Source: Acidobacteriota bacterium | Lineage (GTDB): Bacteria; Acidobacteriota; Thermoanaerobaculia; Multivoradales; UBA5704 | Assembly (NCBI GenBank): GCA_003223675.1 | Contig: QHVW01000493.1 | Span: 1-6,585, forward strand | Direction of reading: 5' to 3' | Length of the DNA: 6,585 nucleotides | Shown here: in pieces, positions 1 through 6,585 of the stretch | How positions within the stretch are numbered: the stretch's first letter is position 1 | How the letters are laid out: each line of letters opens with the position of its first letter | Notes under the pieces: generated by a model | Told to the model about the DNA's origin: nothing | What the model saw: only the letters and a program-made list of their open reading frames with translations | Databases searched by the model: none | Program-made: the position numbers and the translations under genes

Positions 1-432
1 CAGGGTCATCCTCCCCCCCTCGCGCAGGGCGGCGATCACGGCCGACTCGGACGGGCTCCGCGGTATCGCGAGGGCGCCGGCGTCGGTGAGCCGGACCTTG
101 CGGTCCCCCCAGGGCGGCAGATCGGAGGGAAGCATGGAGCGGACCACCTCGCCGATCGGCGCCATGTAGTAGTCGGCGGTGAAGCGGGCGAGGTCGAGGA
201 GGTCGTCCGGCACCACCGGCTCGCGGTCGAGGATCTCTTCCAGCGGCCGCAGGTTGATGTCCTCGGGGCGGTCTTCATGGACCCGGACGATCAGCCCGGT
301 CAGCCGGCGGCGGCCGATGAGGACCCGGGCGCGCACGCCGGGGGCGGCCAGGGGAATCCAGGCGTCCGGGATCTCATAGGTGAGCGGGCCCGGCAGCGGG
401 AGGGGGACGGCGATCTCGGCGAAGGCCCTCAC
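1..432 (-). CDS. priA: Primosomal protein N' (PriA), N-terminal part, runs off the left edge
   Basis: PriA is the replication-restart helicase that recognises stalled or repaired forks and reloads DnaB through the primosome. Only the first 144 codons are in the window, against a usual length of roughly 700-830 residues, so the helicase motifs and zinc-binding cysteines are outside. The visible part matches the family's N-terminal 3'-OH DNA-binding domain: it opens MRAFAEIAVPLPLPGPLTYE, continues with a basic GRRRLTGLIV strand, and has the typical TADYYMAPIGEVVRSMLP segment around residues 88-105. The start is a GTG (430-432) preceded by GGAGG about 8 nt upstream plus a GGGGAG directly adjacent. 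No better ATG lies nearby. The gene follows the small four-cysteine membrane protein after a 104-nt gap filled by a hairpin repeat. Family identity is secure; the exact start is likely but lies in repeat-like sequence. Confidence 0.9.
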   Translation of the reverse strand, partial: MRAFAEIAVPLPLPGPLTYEIPDAWIPLAAPGVRARVLIGRRRLTGLIVRVHEDRPEDINLRPLEEILDREPVVPDDLLDLARFTADYYMAPIGEVVRSMLPSDLPPWGDRKVRLTDAGALAIPRSPSESAVIAALREGGRMTL

Positions 433-534
433 CTCCCCGGCCCTCCTCTCCCAGCCCTCCTCCCACCCTTCCGGCCCCTCTCTCCCCGGCAGGGGCGGGA
501 GGAGGGCCGGGAGAGAGGGGTTTGGGGAGTGAGG
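433..534 (-). repeat. C/G-rich intergenic hairpin repeat, copy 1 (enlarged loop)
   Basis: This fills almost the whole gap between the four-cysteine gene and priA. The core is a 12-bp perfect stem, CCCCTCTCTCCC at 475-486 against GGGAGAGAGGGG at 509-520, with a 22-nt loop. It is followed by TTTGGGGAGTGAGG up to 534. A second, competing 13-bp inverted repeat pairs 436-448 with 499-511. The right part (509-534) matches copy 2 at 3406-3430 apart from one extra T. Seen directly: the repeat and its stems. Inferred: a REP-like element of a kind common in intergenic DNA of GC-rich bacteria. It may act as a transcript-stabilising or terminating hairpin for the minus-strand gene that ends 2 nt away, but there is no U-run. 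Confidence 0.75.
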
Positions 535-536
535 GG

Positions 537-794
537 TCAGGGCTGAGGGTTCGATCTCCGGCACTCCTCGGAGCAGAAGACCGCGTCTCCCCGGCCGGCC
601 TTGAGGGCCCGGCTGGCGGCCACGTAGGTGCCGCAGGTGGCGCACTGGACCAGGGTCTCGGCCACGGCGGCCCGCGGCGGCGCCTTGGGGATGGAGGGCG
701 GGCCGAAGACGGCCGCGCGGAGCTGCCGGGTGAAGCCCTTCACCGCCATCCAGAGGATGATCAGGAGAAGGATGATGCCGATGATCCGCGTCAT
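537..794 (-). CDS. Small membrane-anchored protein with a four-cysteine metal-binding motif
   Basis: An 85-residue protein of unknown function. Residues 3-18 form one hydrophobic segment (IIGIILLLIILWMAVK), followed by a basic stretch (FTRQLR) that suggests an N-out, C-in anchor. A Pro/Ala linker leads to a C-terminal motif with Cys51, Cys54, Cys74 and Cys78 (CxxC then CxxxC, in the context CATCG and FCSEEC). This spacing resembles the small zinc-binding PP0621-like or TRASH/MYND-like proteins, so zinc binding in the cytoplasm is a reasonable inference. The ATG (792-794) lies 6 nt after the stop of the TPR gene. The Shine-Dalgarno-like GAGGGG overlaps that stop, which indicates translational coupling. 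The stop is 2 nt from a hairpin repeat. Coding status is well supported by the family-like cysteine pattern and tight packing; the role is unknown. Confidence 0.82.
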   Translation of the reverse strand: MTRIIGIILLLIILWMAVKGFTRQLRAAVFGPPSIPKAPPRAAVAETLVQCATCGTYVAASRALKAGRGDAVFCSEECRRSNPQP

Positions 795-800
795 GGCCCC

Positions 801-1571
801 TCAGGCCGCGTTGCGCTGGCGGGCCACGGCTTCCGCCAGCTTGGCGACGTCCGGATTGCCCGGCTGCATCTTCTGGAGCTGCGCCATGACCTGACCGGCC
901 TCGTCGTTCTTCTTCAGGTCCATCAGGACCACCACCTCGTTGTAGAGGGATTGCCAGTGGTCGGGCGCCATCTGCTTCGAGCGGCGGAAGAGGTCGAGCG
1001 CCTTGTCGTACTGCTGGGTCTCCCGGTAGGTGATGCCGAGGTCGGTCATCACGTCCGGATCGTTGGGCTTGAGCTCCAGGTAGTGGCTGTACAGCTCCTG
1101 AGCCCGCTGCCAGTTCGAGATGTTGAAGTTCAGGTCGGCCAGTTGGCGGACGGCGTTGGCGTCGTTGGGGTTCTTCTCCACGTAGTCGCGGAGCTGCTGG
1201 ATCTGGGCCATGCCGGGGCCGCCCCCCTGGGCTCCCGCGGGCGCGGCGTTGGCGTCGCCGCCTTCGGCCGGGGCCTCGGCGGCGGCACCCATGCCGCCGC
1301 CGCCCTCGCCGGAGACGATCTGGGCCCGGAGCTGCGGCGTCAGGCGCGGCGGCTGGCGGGCGGACATGGCCTCGAAGAAGAGATAAGCGGTGACGAAGCC
1401 GACGAGGATGCCGCCCATCAGAAAGAGCAGGTTGTCCTTGTTCATCGAGCCTGGATGGGCCACCGGGTGAGGTCGGACGGCCGGAGGCGCGGCGGCCGGG
1501 GGCGGGGTCTCGGCGCCCGCCTGCGGGCTGCTCTCGCTGAGCAGATTGGGATCGACGGTGTCTTTGTTCAC
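801..1571 (-). CDS. Membrane-anchored TPR-repeat protein
   Basis: A 256-residue protein with a Pro/Ala-rich head (residues 1-42), one transmembrane helix at about 47-67 (NLLFLMGGILVGFVTAYLFF), an Ala/Gly linker (88-122), and three to four tetratricopeptide repeats from about 123 to 245. Typical TPR spacing is visible around NDANAVRQLADLNFNISNW, NDPDVMTDLGITYRETQQYD and PDHWQSLYNEVVVLMDLKKN. TPR domains are protein-interaction scaffolds; the partner is not shown. The chosen GTG start (1569-1571) has AAGGTGG 8 nt upstream and lies one base after the TAA of the preceding gene. The 42 codons before the first good ATG keep G/C-rich third positions. The alternative start is the ATG at 1443-1445 (MNKDNLLFL), which has a poor ribosome site but places the helix at the very N terminus as in many homologue-like proteins. 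The fold is clear; the start is uncertain. Confidence 0.85.
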   Translation of the reverse strand: MNKDTVDPNLLSESSPQAGAETPPPAAAPPAVRPHPVAHPGSMNKDNLLFLMGGILVGFVTAYLFFEAMSARQPPRLTPQLRAQIVSGEGGGGMGAAAEAPAEGGDANAAPAGAQGGGPGMAQIQQLRDYVEKNPNDANAVRQLADLNFNISNWQRAQELYSHYLELKPNDPDVMTDLGITYRETQQYDKALDLFRRSKQMAPDHWQSLYNEVVVLMDLKKNDEAGQVMAQLQKMQPGNPDVAKLAEAVARQRNAA

Positions 1572-1572
1572 G

Positions 1573-2239
1573 TTATTGTCCACCTTCCCGGACCGCGGTC
1601 CAGTTTCCCTGCGTCGGTTGTCCAGCGGCCAGCTCGTTGGCCGTCCACGTGCCGGTGATCCGCCCGTTGGCCACGGTCCCCAGCCAGACGCTGTCGGTGC
1701 CCCCTTGGGCGTCGATCCGCTGCAACCGCAGATTGCCGGCGGCAAAGGTACCGCGGAACGAGCCCGAGGTGCCACCGTCGATCTTGTAGGTCCCGCTGAT
1801 GACGGTGCCGTCGAGACGGAAGTCGAAGGTCGCGGTGGCGCTCATCGGCAGGATGGTGACCCGCCAGCGGCCGGACACCGCGTCGGCGGGGCGCGCGGGC
1901 GCGCCGGTATCCCCTTCCAGCAGGGCGATGCGCCGCAGCCGTTCCTGGAGCTTCTCGATCTGGAGGTTGAGCTTGTCCTCGGCGGCGTGGGCGGCAGTCG
2001 GAGGCGAGCGTCTGATCGAGGCGGTTGAGGACCTCGGCCACGTGCAGGCCCGCCTGCCGTTCGCGGTCGCGCGTCTGGTTGTAGTTGAGGAGGTCGAGCG
2101 AGAGGAGCCGCTCCTCCAGCCGGAGCTCCACCTGGTTGGCGGCGGACGCCGGCGGCGCGGCAGGCTCGTCCTGGGCGGCGGCCATCAGCGGAGTGAGCAG
2201 GGCAAGGAGGAGCACCAGGGCTGCGGTTGGGCGTCTCAT
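1573..2239 (-). pseudogene. Secreted coiled-coil plus beta-domain protein, broken by a one-base frameshift
   Basis: The ATG at 2237-2239 opens a Sec signal peptide (MRRPTAALVLLLALLTPLMA, cleavage probably near AAA-QD). A charged helical region follows and reads in frame to LNRLDQTLASD at residue 81. After that the frame turns into an Arg/Pro-rich shadow, while the +1 frame continues sensibly as AAHAAEDKLNLQIEKLQERL, a coiled coil, and then a beta-rich domain from SGRWRVTILP (about residue 122) to the TAA at 1573-1575. Ignoring the A at plus-strand 1996 joins the two halves into one 221-residue frame. The C-terminal domain has repeated short strands (TFDFRLDGTVISGTYKIDGG, GRITGTW) and looks lipocalin-like or DUF-type; I do not recognise it more precisely. 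No Shine-Dalgarno is visible. The single extra base is not in a homopolymer run. It may be a real mutation or a sequence error, and the rest of the gene looks undecayed. Confidence 0.75.
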
Positions 2240-2249
2240 AAGCGAGCAG

Positions 2250-2255
2250 ATTCTA
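2250..2255 (-). promoter_or_regulatory. Candidate -10 element for the secreted coiled-coil gene (possibly leaderless)
   Basis: The minus strand reads TAGAAT, five of six bases matching the TATAAT consensus. Only 10 nt separate it from the ATG at 2239, so transcription would begin about 3-5 nt before the start codon. The absence of a Shine-Dalgarno fits a leaderless mRNA. No good -35 hexamer is seen at 17 nt (GGGAAC), where a GC hairpin lies instead. This is inferred from motif position alone. Confidence 0.4.
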
Positions 2256-2262
2256 ACAGGGT

Positions 2263-2287
2263 CCCCGGCGGGGTTCCCCGCCCGGGG
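2263..2287. repeat. GC-rich inverted repeat upstream of the secreted gene
   Basis: CCCCGGCGGGG (2263-2273) pairs with CCCCGCCCGGGG (2276-2287) across a two-base TT spacer, with one bulged C. As a 25-bp near-palindrome it covers the place where the -35 box of the candidate promoter should be, so it could be an operator or a remnant of a repeat. No U-run follows on either strand, so it is not a standard terminator. Confidence 0.6.
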
Positions 2288-2306
2288 GGGGCCCTCATCA
2301 GGCGTT

Positions 2307-2344
2307 ATCCGACCGATCCGACGGATCCGTCGGATCGGTCGGAT
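2307..2344. repeat. Perfect 38-bp palindrome built from 9-bp units
   Basis: The sequence equals its own reverse complement over 38 bp, with the centre in GGATCC at 2323-2328. It reads as four 9-bp units (ATCCGACCG, ATCCGACGG, ATCCGTCGG, ATCGGTCGG) followed by AT, and holds three GATC sites. It lies between the carD terminator and the upstream region of the secreted gene, about 68 nt from that gene's start. It could be a cruciform-forming intergenic repeat, a protein-binding site or an insulating hairpin. Read through, it would give PTDPTDPSD-like or IRRIRRIG-like peptides, which I consider spurious. Confidence 0.9.
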
Positions 2345-2370
2345 TAAAGGCTCCACCGCTTCAGCCAGGT

Positions 2371-2392
2371 CCCCCTCTCCCGGTGAGGGCCC
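2371..2392. repeat. Probable fragment of the C/G-rich hairpin repeat
   Basis: CCCCCTCTCCCGGTGAGGGC resembles the stem arm and GTGAGG end of the fuller copies at 433-534 and 3391-3430. CCCTC (2373-2377) can pair with GAGGG (2385-2389) around a 7-nt loop. It sits directly beyond the T-run of the carD terminator. Short length makes the relationship tentative. Confidence 0.4.
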
Positions 2393-2424
2393 AAAAAAGA
2401 AAAAAGCCGCTCCGGAGAGCGGCC
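2393..2424 (-). terminator. Intrinsic terminator of carD
   Basis: On the minus strand a GCCGCTC / GAGCGGC stem (7 bp, loop TCCG) is followed by TTTTTTCTTTTTT, a long U-run. It lies 37 nt after the carD stop codon. A shorter T-run (CTTTTT at 2424-2429) on the plus-strand side makes it potentially bidirectional, but no plus-strand gene ends here. Confidence 0.9.
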
Positions 2425-2460
2425 TTTTTCTCTACCCCTTGGGCGTTCGATGGGATGGAA

Positions 2461-2976
2461 TCAGCTCGCGATCCTGCGCTGACGCTTCTCCAGGCTGGAG
2501 TTGAGCGCCTGCTCGACCAGATCTTCGGCCTCACGCTCGTTGATGCTCTTGACGTGGGCCACTTCGCTCACGATGAAGTACTTGGCGCGCTCGTACATCT
2601 TCTTTTCGCGGAACGAGAGGCTCTTGCGCTGCGAGACGAGACGCAGGTTCTTGAGCACCTCGGCCACGTCCGTCAGGCGGCCGGTCTTCATCTTGTCGAG
2701 GTTCTGCTTGTAACGTCCCTTCCAGTCCTTGTAGGTGTCGATGTTGCCGTCCTCGAGGATGTCGAAGAGCGCCCGCACCTCCTTGGTGTGGCAGAGCGGA
2801 CGCAGGCCCACCAATTCGATGTTGGCCTTCGGCACCATGACCTTGGAGTTGTTGGCGAGGAGACGTAGATGGAAATAAGTCTGCTCCACCCCATCGATAT
2901 GGCCCGGCTCGATTTTTTCGACCAGGCTGACGCCGTGGTTGGGGTAAACCACCTTCTGACCGACTTTCAATGTCAC
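2461..2976 (-). CDS. carD: CarD/CdnL-family RNA polymerase-binding transcription regulator
   Basis: CarD-type proteins bind the RNA polymerase beta subunit and stabilise the open promoter complex, chiefly at rRNA and housekeeping promoters. The 171-residue length is typical. Residues 1-60 form the Tudor-like RNAP-interacting domain, with the hallmark VVYPNHGV at 9-16 and the FHLRLLANNSKVMVP strand pair at 35-49. Residues 65-165 form the helical DNA-binding domain. It contains the conserved W-x-x-R-Y-x-x-N pattern (Trp85 in DWKGRYKQNLDK), the tryptophan that in characterised homologues wedges into the minor groove at the upstream edge of the bubble. The start is a GTG (2974-2976) with AAGGGGGT about 8 nt upstream. 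The gene appears monocistronic: its own promoter lies at 3063-3092, the leader is about 80 nt with a 5' hairpin, and a strong terminator follows. Identification is secure. Confidence 0.97.
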   Translation of the reverse strand: MTLKVGQKVVYPNHGVSLVEKIEPGHIDGVEQTYFHLRLLANNSKVMVPKANIELVGLRPLCHTKEVRALFDILEDGNIDTYKDWKGRYKQNLDKMKTGRLTDVAEVLKNLRLVSQRKSLSFREKKMYERAKYFIVSEVAHVKSINEREAEDLVEQALNSSLEKRQRRIAS

Positions 2977-3020
2977 GTCGAGACCCCCTTGGATTGACGC
3001 AAGAGACGAATGGAGCTGCG

Positions 3021-3058
3021 GACGTAAGGTAAGTCGCTGAGGGACTTTCGCTTACGTC
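3021..3058 (-). promoter_or_regulatory. Stem-loop at the predicted 5' end of the carD mRNA
   Basis: GACGTAAG (3021-3028) and CTTACGTC (3051-3058) form an 8-bp perfect inverted repeat. Nested inside, AAGTC (3031-3035) pairs with GACTT (3042-3046) around GCTGAGG. The outer arm begins within about three bases of the transcription start expected from the -10 box at 3063-3068, so the carD mRNA would start with this hairpin. It may protect the 5' end from decay, or the DNA may be a binding site for a dimeric regulator just downstream of +1. The structure is seen; the role is inferred. Confidence 0.6.
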
Positions 3059-3062
3059 GCTT

Positions 3063-3092
3063 GTTATACACCGGAACAAGCTCACGCGTCAA
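3063..3092 (-). promoter_or_regulatory. carD promoter (sigma70-type)
   Basis: On the minus strand TTGACG (3087-3092) and TATAAC (3063-3068) each match five of six consensus bases, with an 18-bp spacer. Transcription should begin near 3054-3058, giving a leader of about 80 nt before the carD GTG. Confidence 0.75.
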
Positions 3093-3227
3093 CCACTTCT
3101 CCTGTTCTCCGGTGCTCACAAAGTTGTCACATGCGGTGATAAGGGCGTAAGGGAGGCGATATCTCCTGGGGGCTCATCGACCTGCGCCTCCTGGCAGCGC
3201 TTGCTTGAGCGCGCTCCCGGCACCCGG

Positions 3228-3256
3228 TTGACACCCCGGAAGGGAGCCCCTAGGAT
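3228..3256 (+). promoter_or_regulatory. tRNA-Leu promoter (sigma70-type)
   Basis: A perfect TTGACA (3228-3233), a 17-bp spacer and TAGGAT (3251-3256) lie just upstream of the tRNA. The expected start at about 3262-3264 leaves a leader of 6-8 nt before the mature tRNA end. A strong constitutive promoter fits a single tRNA gene. Confidence 0.85.
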
Positions 3257-3269
3257 TCCCTTCCTGCTT

Positions 3270-3356
3270 GCCGGAGTGGCGGAATGGCAGACGCAGCGGA
3301 CTCAAAATCCGCCGCCCCCTGCGGGCGTGTGGGTTCGACTCCCATCTCCGGCACCA
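3270..3356 (+). tRNA. tRNA-Leu (anticodon CAA)
   Basis: The acceptor stem GCCGGAG (3270-3276) pairs with CTCCGGC (3346-3352), followed by A and an encoded CCA (3354-3356). The anticodon stem GCGGA/TCCGC encloses the loop CTCAAAA, which gives anticodon CAA reading UUG. A long variable arm (around CCCCCTGCGGG) marks a class II tRNA, as expected for leucine. The T arm GTGGG-TTCGACT-CCCAT is intact. It is the only plus-strand gene in the window and has its own promoter. A hairpin repeat starts 35 nt downstream but lacks a U-run, so its use as the tRNA terminator is doubtful. Confidence 0.97.
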
Positions 3357-3390
3357 GATCTTTCCGATTCTGTGCTTGTCGACCAGAGAG

Positions 3391-3430
3391 CCCCTCTCTC
3401 CCTCGGGGAGAGAGGGGTTGGGGAGTGAGG
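3391..3430. repeat. C/G-rich intergenic hairpin repeat, copy 2
   Basis: CCCCTCTCTCCC (3391-3402) and GGGAGAGAGGGG (3406-3417) form a perfect 12-bp stem with a 3-nt loop TCG, followed by TTGGGGAGTGAGG to 3430. Stem arms and tail match copy 1 at 475-534, which has a larger loop. The element lies between the tRNA 3' end and the stop codon of the convergent DUF5666-like gene, 3 nt from that stop. It may serve as a two-way transcript end, but this is inferred. Confidence 0.85.
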
Positions 3431-3433
3431 TCT

Positions 3434-3763
3434 TCAGCTCTTCTTGCCGTGGACCACGTCGACCCGGGCAGCCGTCTTGTCCGAGCCGCTCTCCGTGAAG
3501 GACACGCGCACGTCGTCGCCGACCTGGAGGTCGGAGAAGCTGAGCGCCTTGCTGGCGTGGCCCATGTACTTGGTGTTGGCGTCGGTCTTGAAGGTCGAGG
3601 TGTCGTTGCCGTGCTTGACGGTGAACGTCTGAGCGGTGGCGTCGATCGAGGCGATGTCACCGTGGACGCGGTGATAGTCCTTGGTGCTCGCCTTTTCGCC
3701 GGCGAAGACCGCCGTGGCGAGGACCAGGAGCAGGGTCAAACCCAAGACAAGTTGCTTACGCAT
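3434..3763 (-). CDS. Small secreted DUF5666-like protein
   Basis: A 109-residue exported protein. Residues 1-21 are a Sec signal peptide (MRKQLVLGLTLLLVLATAVF, cleavage most likely after Ala21, before GEKAS). The mature part, about 88 residues, looks like one small beta-barrel of the DUF5666 type: VHGDIASIDATAQTFTVK (33-50), a second strand pair around TSTFKTDANTKY, then LSFSDLQVGDDVRVSF (74-89) and AARVDVV near the end. No cysteines are present, and there is no lipobox. Function is unknown; such proteins sit in the periplasm or cell envelope. The ATG (3761-3763) has a clear AAGGAG 9 nt upstream. It follows the exporter permease by 94 nt, with a stem-loop between, so it may be a separate transcript or the distal gene of that operon. 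A weak TTTGCA-16-TAGTAA pair at 3816-3843 is the only promoter-like signal I see. Confidence 0.88.
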   Translation of the reverse strand: MRKQLVLGLTLLLVLATAVFAGEKASTKDYHRVHGDIASIDATAQTFTVKHGNDTSTFKTDANTKYMGHASKALSFSDLQVGDDVRVSFTESGSDKTAARVDVVHGKKS

Positions 3764-3785
3764 ACGCTGTGTCTCCTTGGGATGA

Positions 3786-3806
3786 AAGGCACCGCCATGG
3801 TGCCTT
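3786..3806 (-). terminator. Stem-loop between the exporter permease and the DUF5666-like gene (weak terminator or leader hairpin)
   Basis: AAGGCACC (3786-3793) and GGTGCCTT (3799-3806) form a perfect 8-bp stem with a 5-nt loop. On the minus strand it is followed by only a short T-run (TTTCAT). It lies about 50 nt after the permease stop and 22 nt before the next ATG. It could end or attenuate the exporter transcript, or be part of the DUF5666-like gene's leader. Confidence 0.4.
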
Positions 3807-3857
3807 CTGCATCGGTTACTACATGACCCCAGGAGATTGCAAAGACCGGGCCAGAAT

Positions 3858-5081
<1,224 letters not shown>

Positions 5082-5095
5082 GGGGGCGCTCGCTT

Positions 5096-5823
<728 letters not shown>

Positions 5824-5824
<1 letters not shown>

Positions 5825-6585
5825 CACTTCTTCTCCGTGTCCTGGGCCTTGTCCTCGTCCTCGGAGGTCGCGCTGACCTGCACCGGGTCGCCGTCCTTGA
5901 GGTCGCGCAGGGTGCGGTAGGGGCCGGTGACCACCGGCTCGCCGGGCTTGAGGCCGGAGGTCAGCTCGACGCGGGTCTCGTCGGAGATCCCGGTCTGGAC
6001 CGCCCGTTCGTGGGCTTTCCCGCCCTCGATCACGTAGACGACCTTCTTCGCCTTCTGCCCCTTCTCTCCCTCGCGCTCGACCACGGCCTGGATGGGCACC
6101 GTCAGCGCGCCGGGGCGGGAGGCGGTGCGGATCTCGGCGCGCACGGACATGCGGGCGCGCAGGTTGTCGTCCGGATGGTCGAGCAGGATCTTGACCTTGA
6201 AGAAGGTGACGTCCGGCTGGTTGGCGCGGTTGTAGCCGGAGCTCCCCACCTCCACCACCCTGCCCGAGTACTCGCGGCCGGGCAGGGCGTCCACCCGCAC
6301 CGTCGCCGGCTGGCCGAGCTTGACGTTGACGATCTCGGTCTCGTCCACGTCCACCTCGGCGTTGATCTCGGCCATGTCGGCGATGATGCCGATCACCGAG
6401 CCGGGGTTGTTCATGGTGCCGGAGACGACGACCTCCCCCTCCTTGGCGTTGAGGGTGATCACGCGGCCGCTCAAGGGGGCGTAGATGGTCGTCTTGGTGA
6501 GGTCGTCCTGGGCCTTGACGAGGTTGGCCCGGGTCTGGCTGACGGCCTCGTGGGCCGAGTCGAGCTGCAGCCTGGCGGAGGCCTC
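5824..6585 (-). CDS. MacA/HlyD-family periplasmic adaptor, C-terminal part, runs off the right edge
   Basis: The periplasmic adaptor (membrane fusion protein) of a three-part ABC exporter. It links the inner-membrane permease to an outer-membrane channel or the envelope. The last 253 residues are visible. In order: the end of the coiled-coil hairpin (LDSAHEAVSQTRANLVKAQD), the second half of the lipoyl domain (TTIYAPLSGRVITLNAKEGE), a beta-barrel domain (INAEVDVDETEIVNVKLGQP, then ALPGREYSGRVVEVGS) and the membrane-proximal domain (VVYVIEGGKAHERAVQTGIS). The lipoyl segment and GLKPGEPVVTGPY near the end are typical of MacA-like proteins. The tail is strongly charged (SEDEDKAQDTEKK). The reading frame is open to the window edge, so the signal peptide or anchor and the first coiled-coil helix are missing. 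The stop overlaps the ATPase start by one base, so the genes form an operon. No TolC-like gene is in the window. Confidence 0.94.

Noticed and set aside
522..1658. Long plus-strand open frame opposite the TPR and four-cysteine genes
   Set aside because: It is antisense to two genes with clear domain features. Its protein is low-complexity, rich in Gly/Val/His/Arg, as expected from the complement of GC-rich codons, and it matches no recognisable fold.
2281..2356. N-terminal extension of the secreted gene through the 38-bp palindrome
   Set aside because: It would encode an IRRIRRIG-like peptide from the repeat ahead of a clear signal peptide. The signal peptide must be N-terminal, so the ATG at 2239 is preferred.
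3197..3212. Short inverted repeat GCGCT-TGCTTG-AGCGC upstream of the tRNA promoter
   Set aside because: Only 5 bp of stem in GC-rich DNA and no supporting context; likely chance.
3391..3417. Copy 2 of the hairpin repeat as a standard intrinsic terminator of the tRNA
   Set aside because: The stem is strong but no T-run follows on either strand, so it does not meet the usual pattern.
3816..3843. TTTGCA-16-TAGTAA as a promoter for the DUF5666-like gene
   Set aside because: Only four and three consensus matches with a short spacer; too weak to list as a feature.

Overview
The window is a GC-rich bacterial chromosomal segment. Every protein-coding gene lies on the minus strand, and one tRNA gene lies on the plus strand. 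CarD, PriA, a MacA/MacB-type exporter, a DUF5666-like secreted protein and Ala/Gly/Pro-rich low-complexity linkers fit a high-GC diderm such as an Acidobacteriota-like lineage. That placement is an inference from gene style, because no marker here fixes the phylum.

Reading in the direction of transcription (right to left), the first block is a three-gene exporter operon: a MacA/HlyD-like periplasmic adaptor (5' part off the window), an ABC ATPase whose ATG overlaps the adaptor stop, and a MacB/FtsX-type permease. ATPase and permease are separate genes, as in LolCDE or YknXYZ, not fused as in classical MacB. Next comes a small secreted DUF5666-like protein (3434-3763) with its own strong ribosome binding site and an upstream stem-loop. 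A plus-strand tRNA-Leu(CAA) with a textbook sigma70-type promoter sits between this gene and carD. carD (2461-2976) has a good promoter, an unusual stem-loop almost exactly at the predicted 5' end of its mRNA, and a strong intrinsic terminator.

The last block, 2239 to 1, reads: a secreted coiled-coil/beta-domain protein broken by a single extra base, a membrane-anchored TPR protein, a tiny membrane protein with a four-cysteine metal-binding motif, and the start of priA. The first three are tightly packed (1 and 6 nt gaps). priA follows after a 104-nt gap filled by a hairpin repeat.

The intergenic regions carry much of the interest. A C/G-rich hairpin repeat occurs twice in full in the same orientation, each time 2-3 nt beyond a minus-strand stop codon, and once as a likely fragment. 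A perfect 38-bp palindrome made of 9-bp units lies between carD and the secreted coiled-coil gene. The stretch 3093-3227, between the carD and tRNA promoters, shows nothing I can name. The genes are mostly known families, and I see no convincing new multi-gene system. The observations most worth following are the repeats, the carD leader hairpin, the possible leaderless promoter and the frameshift.
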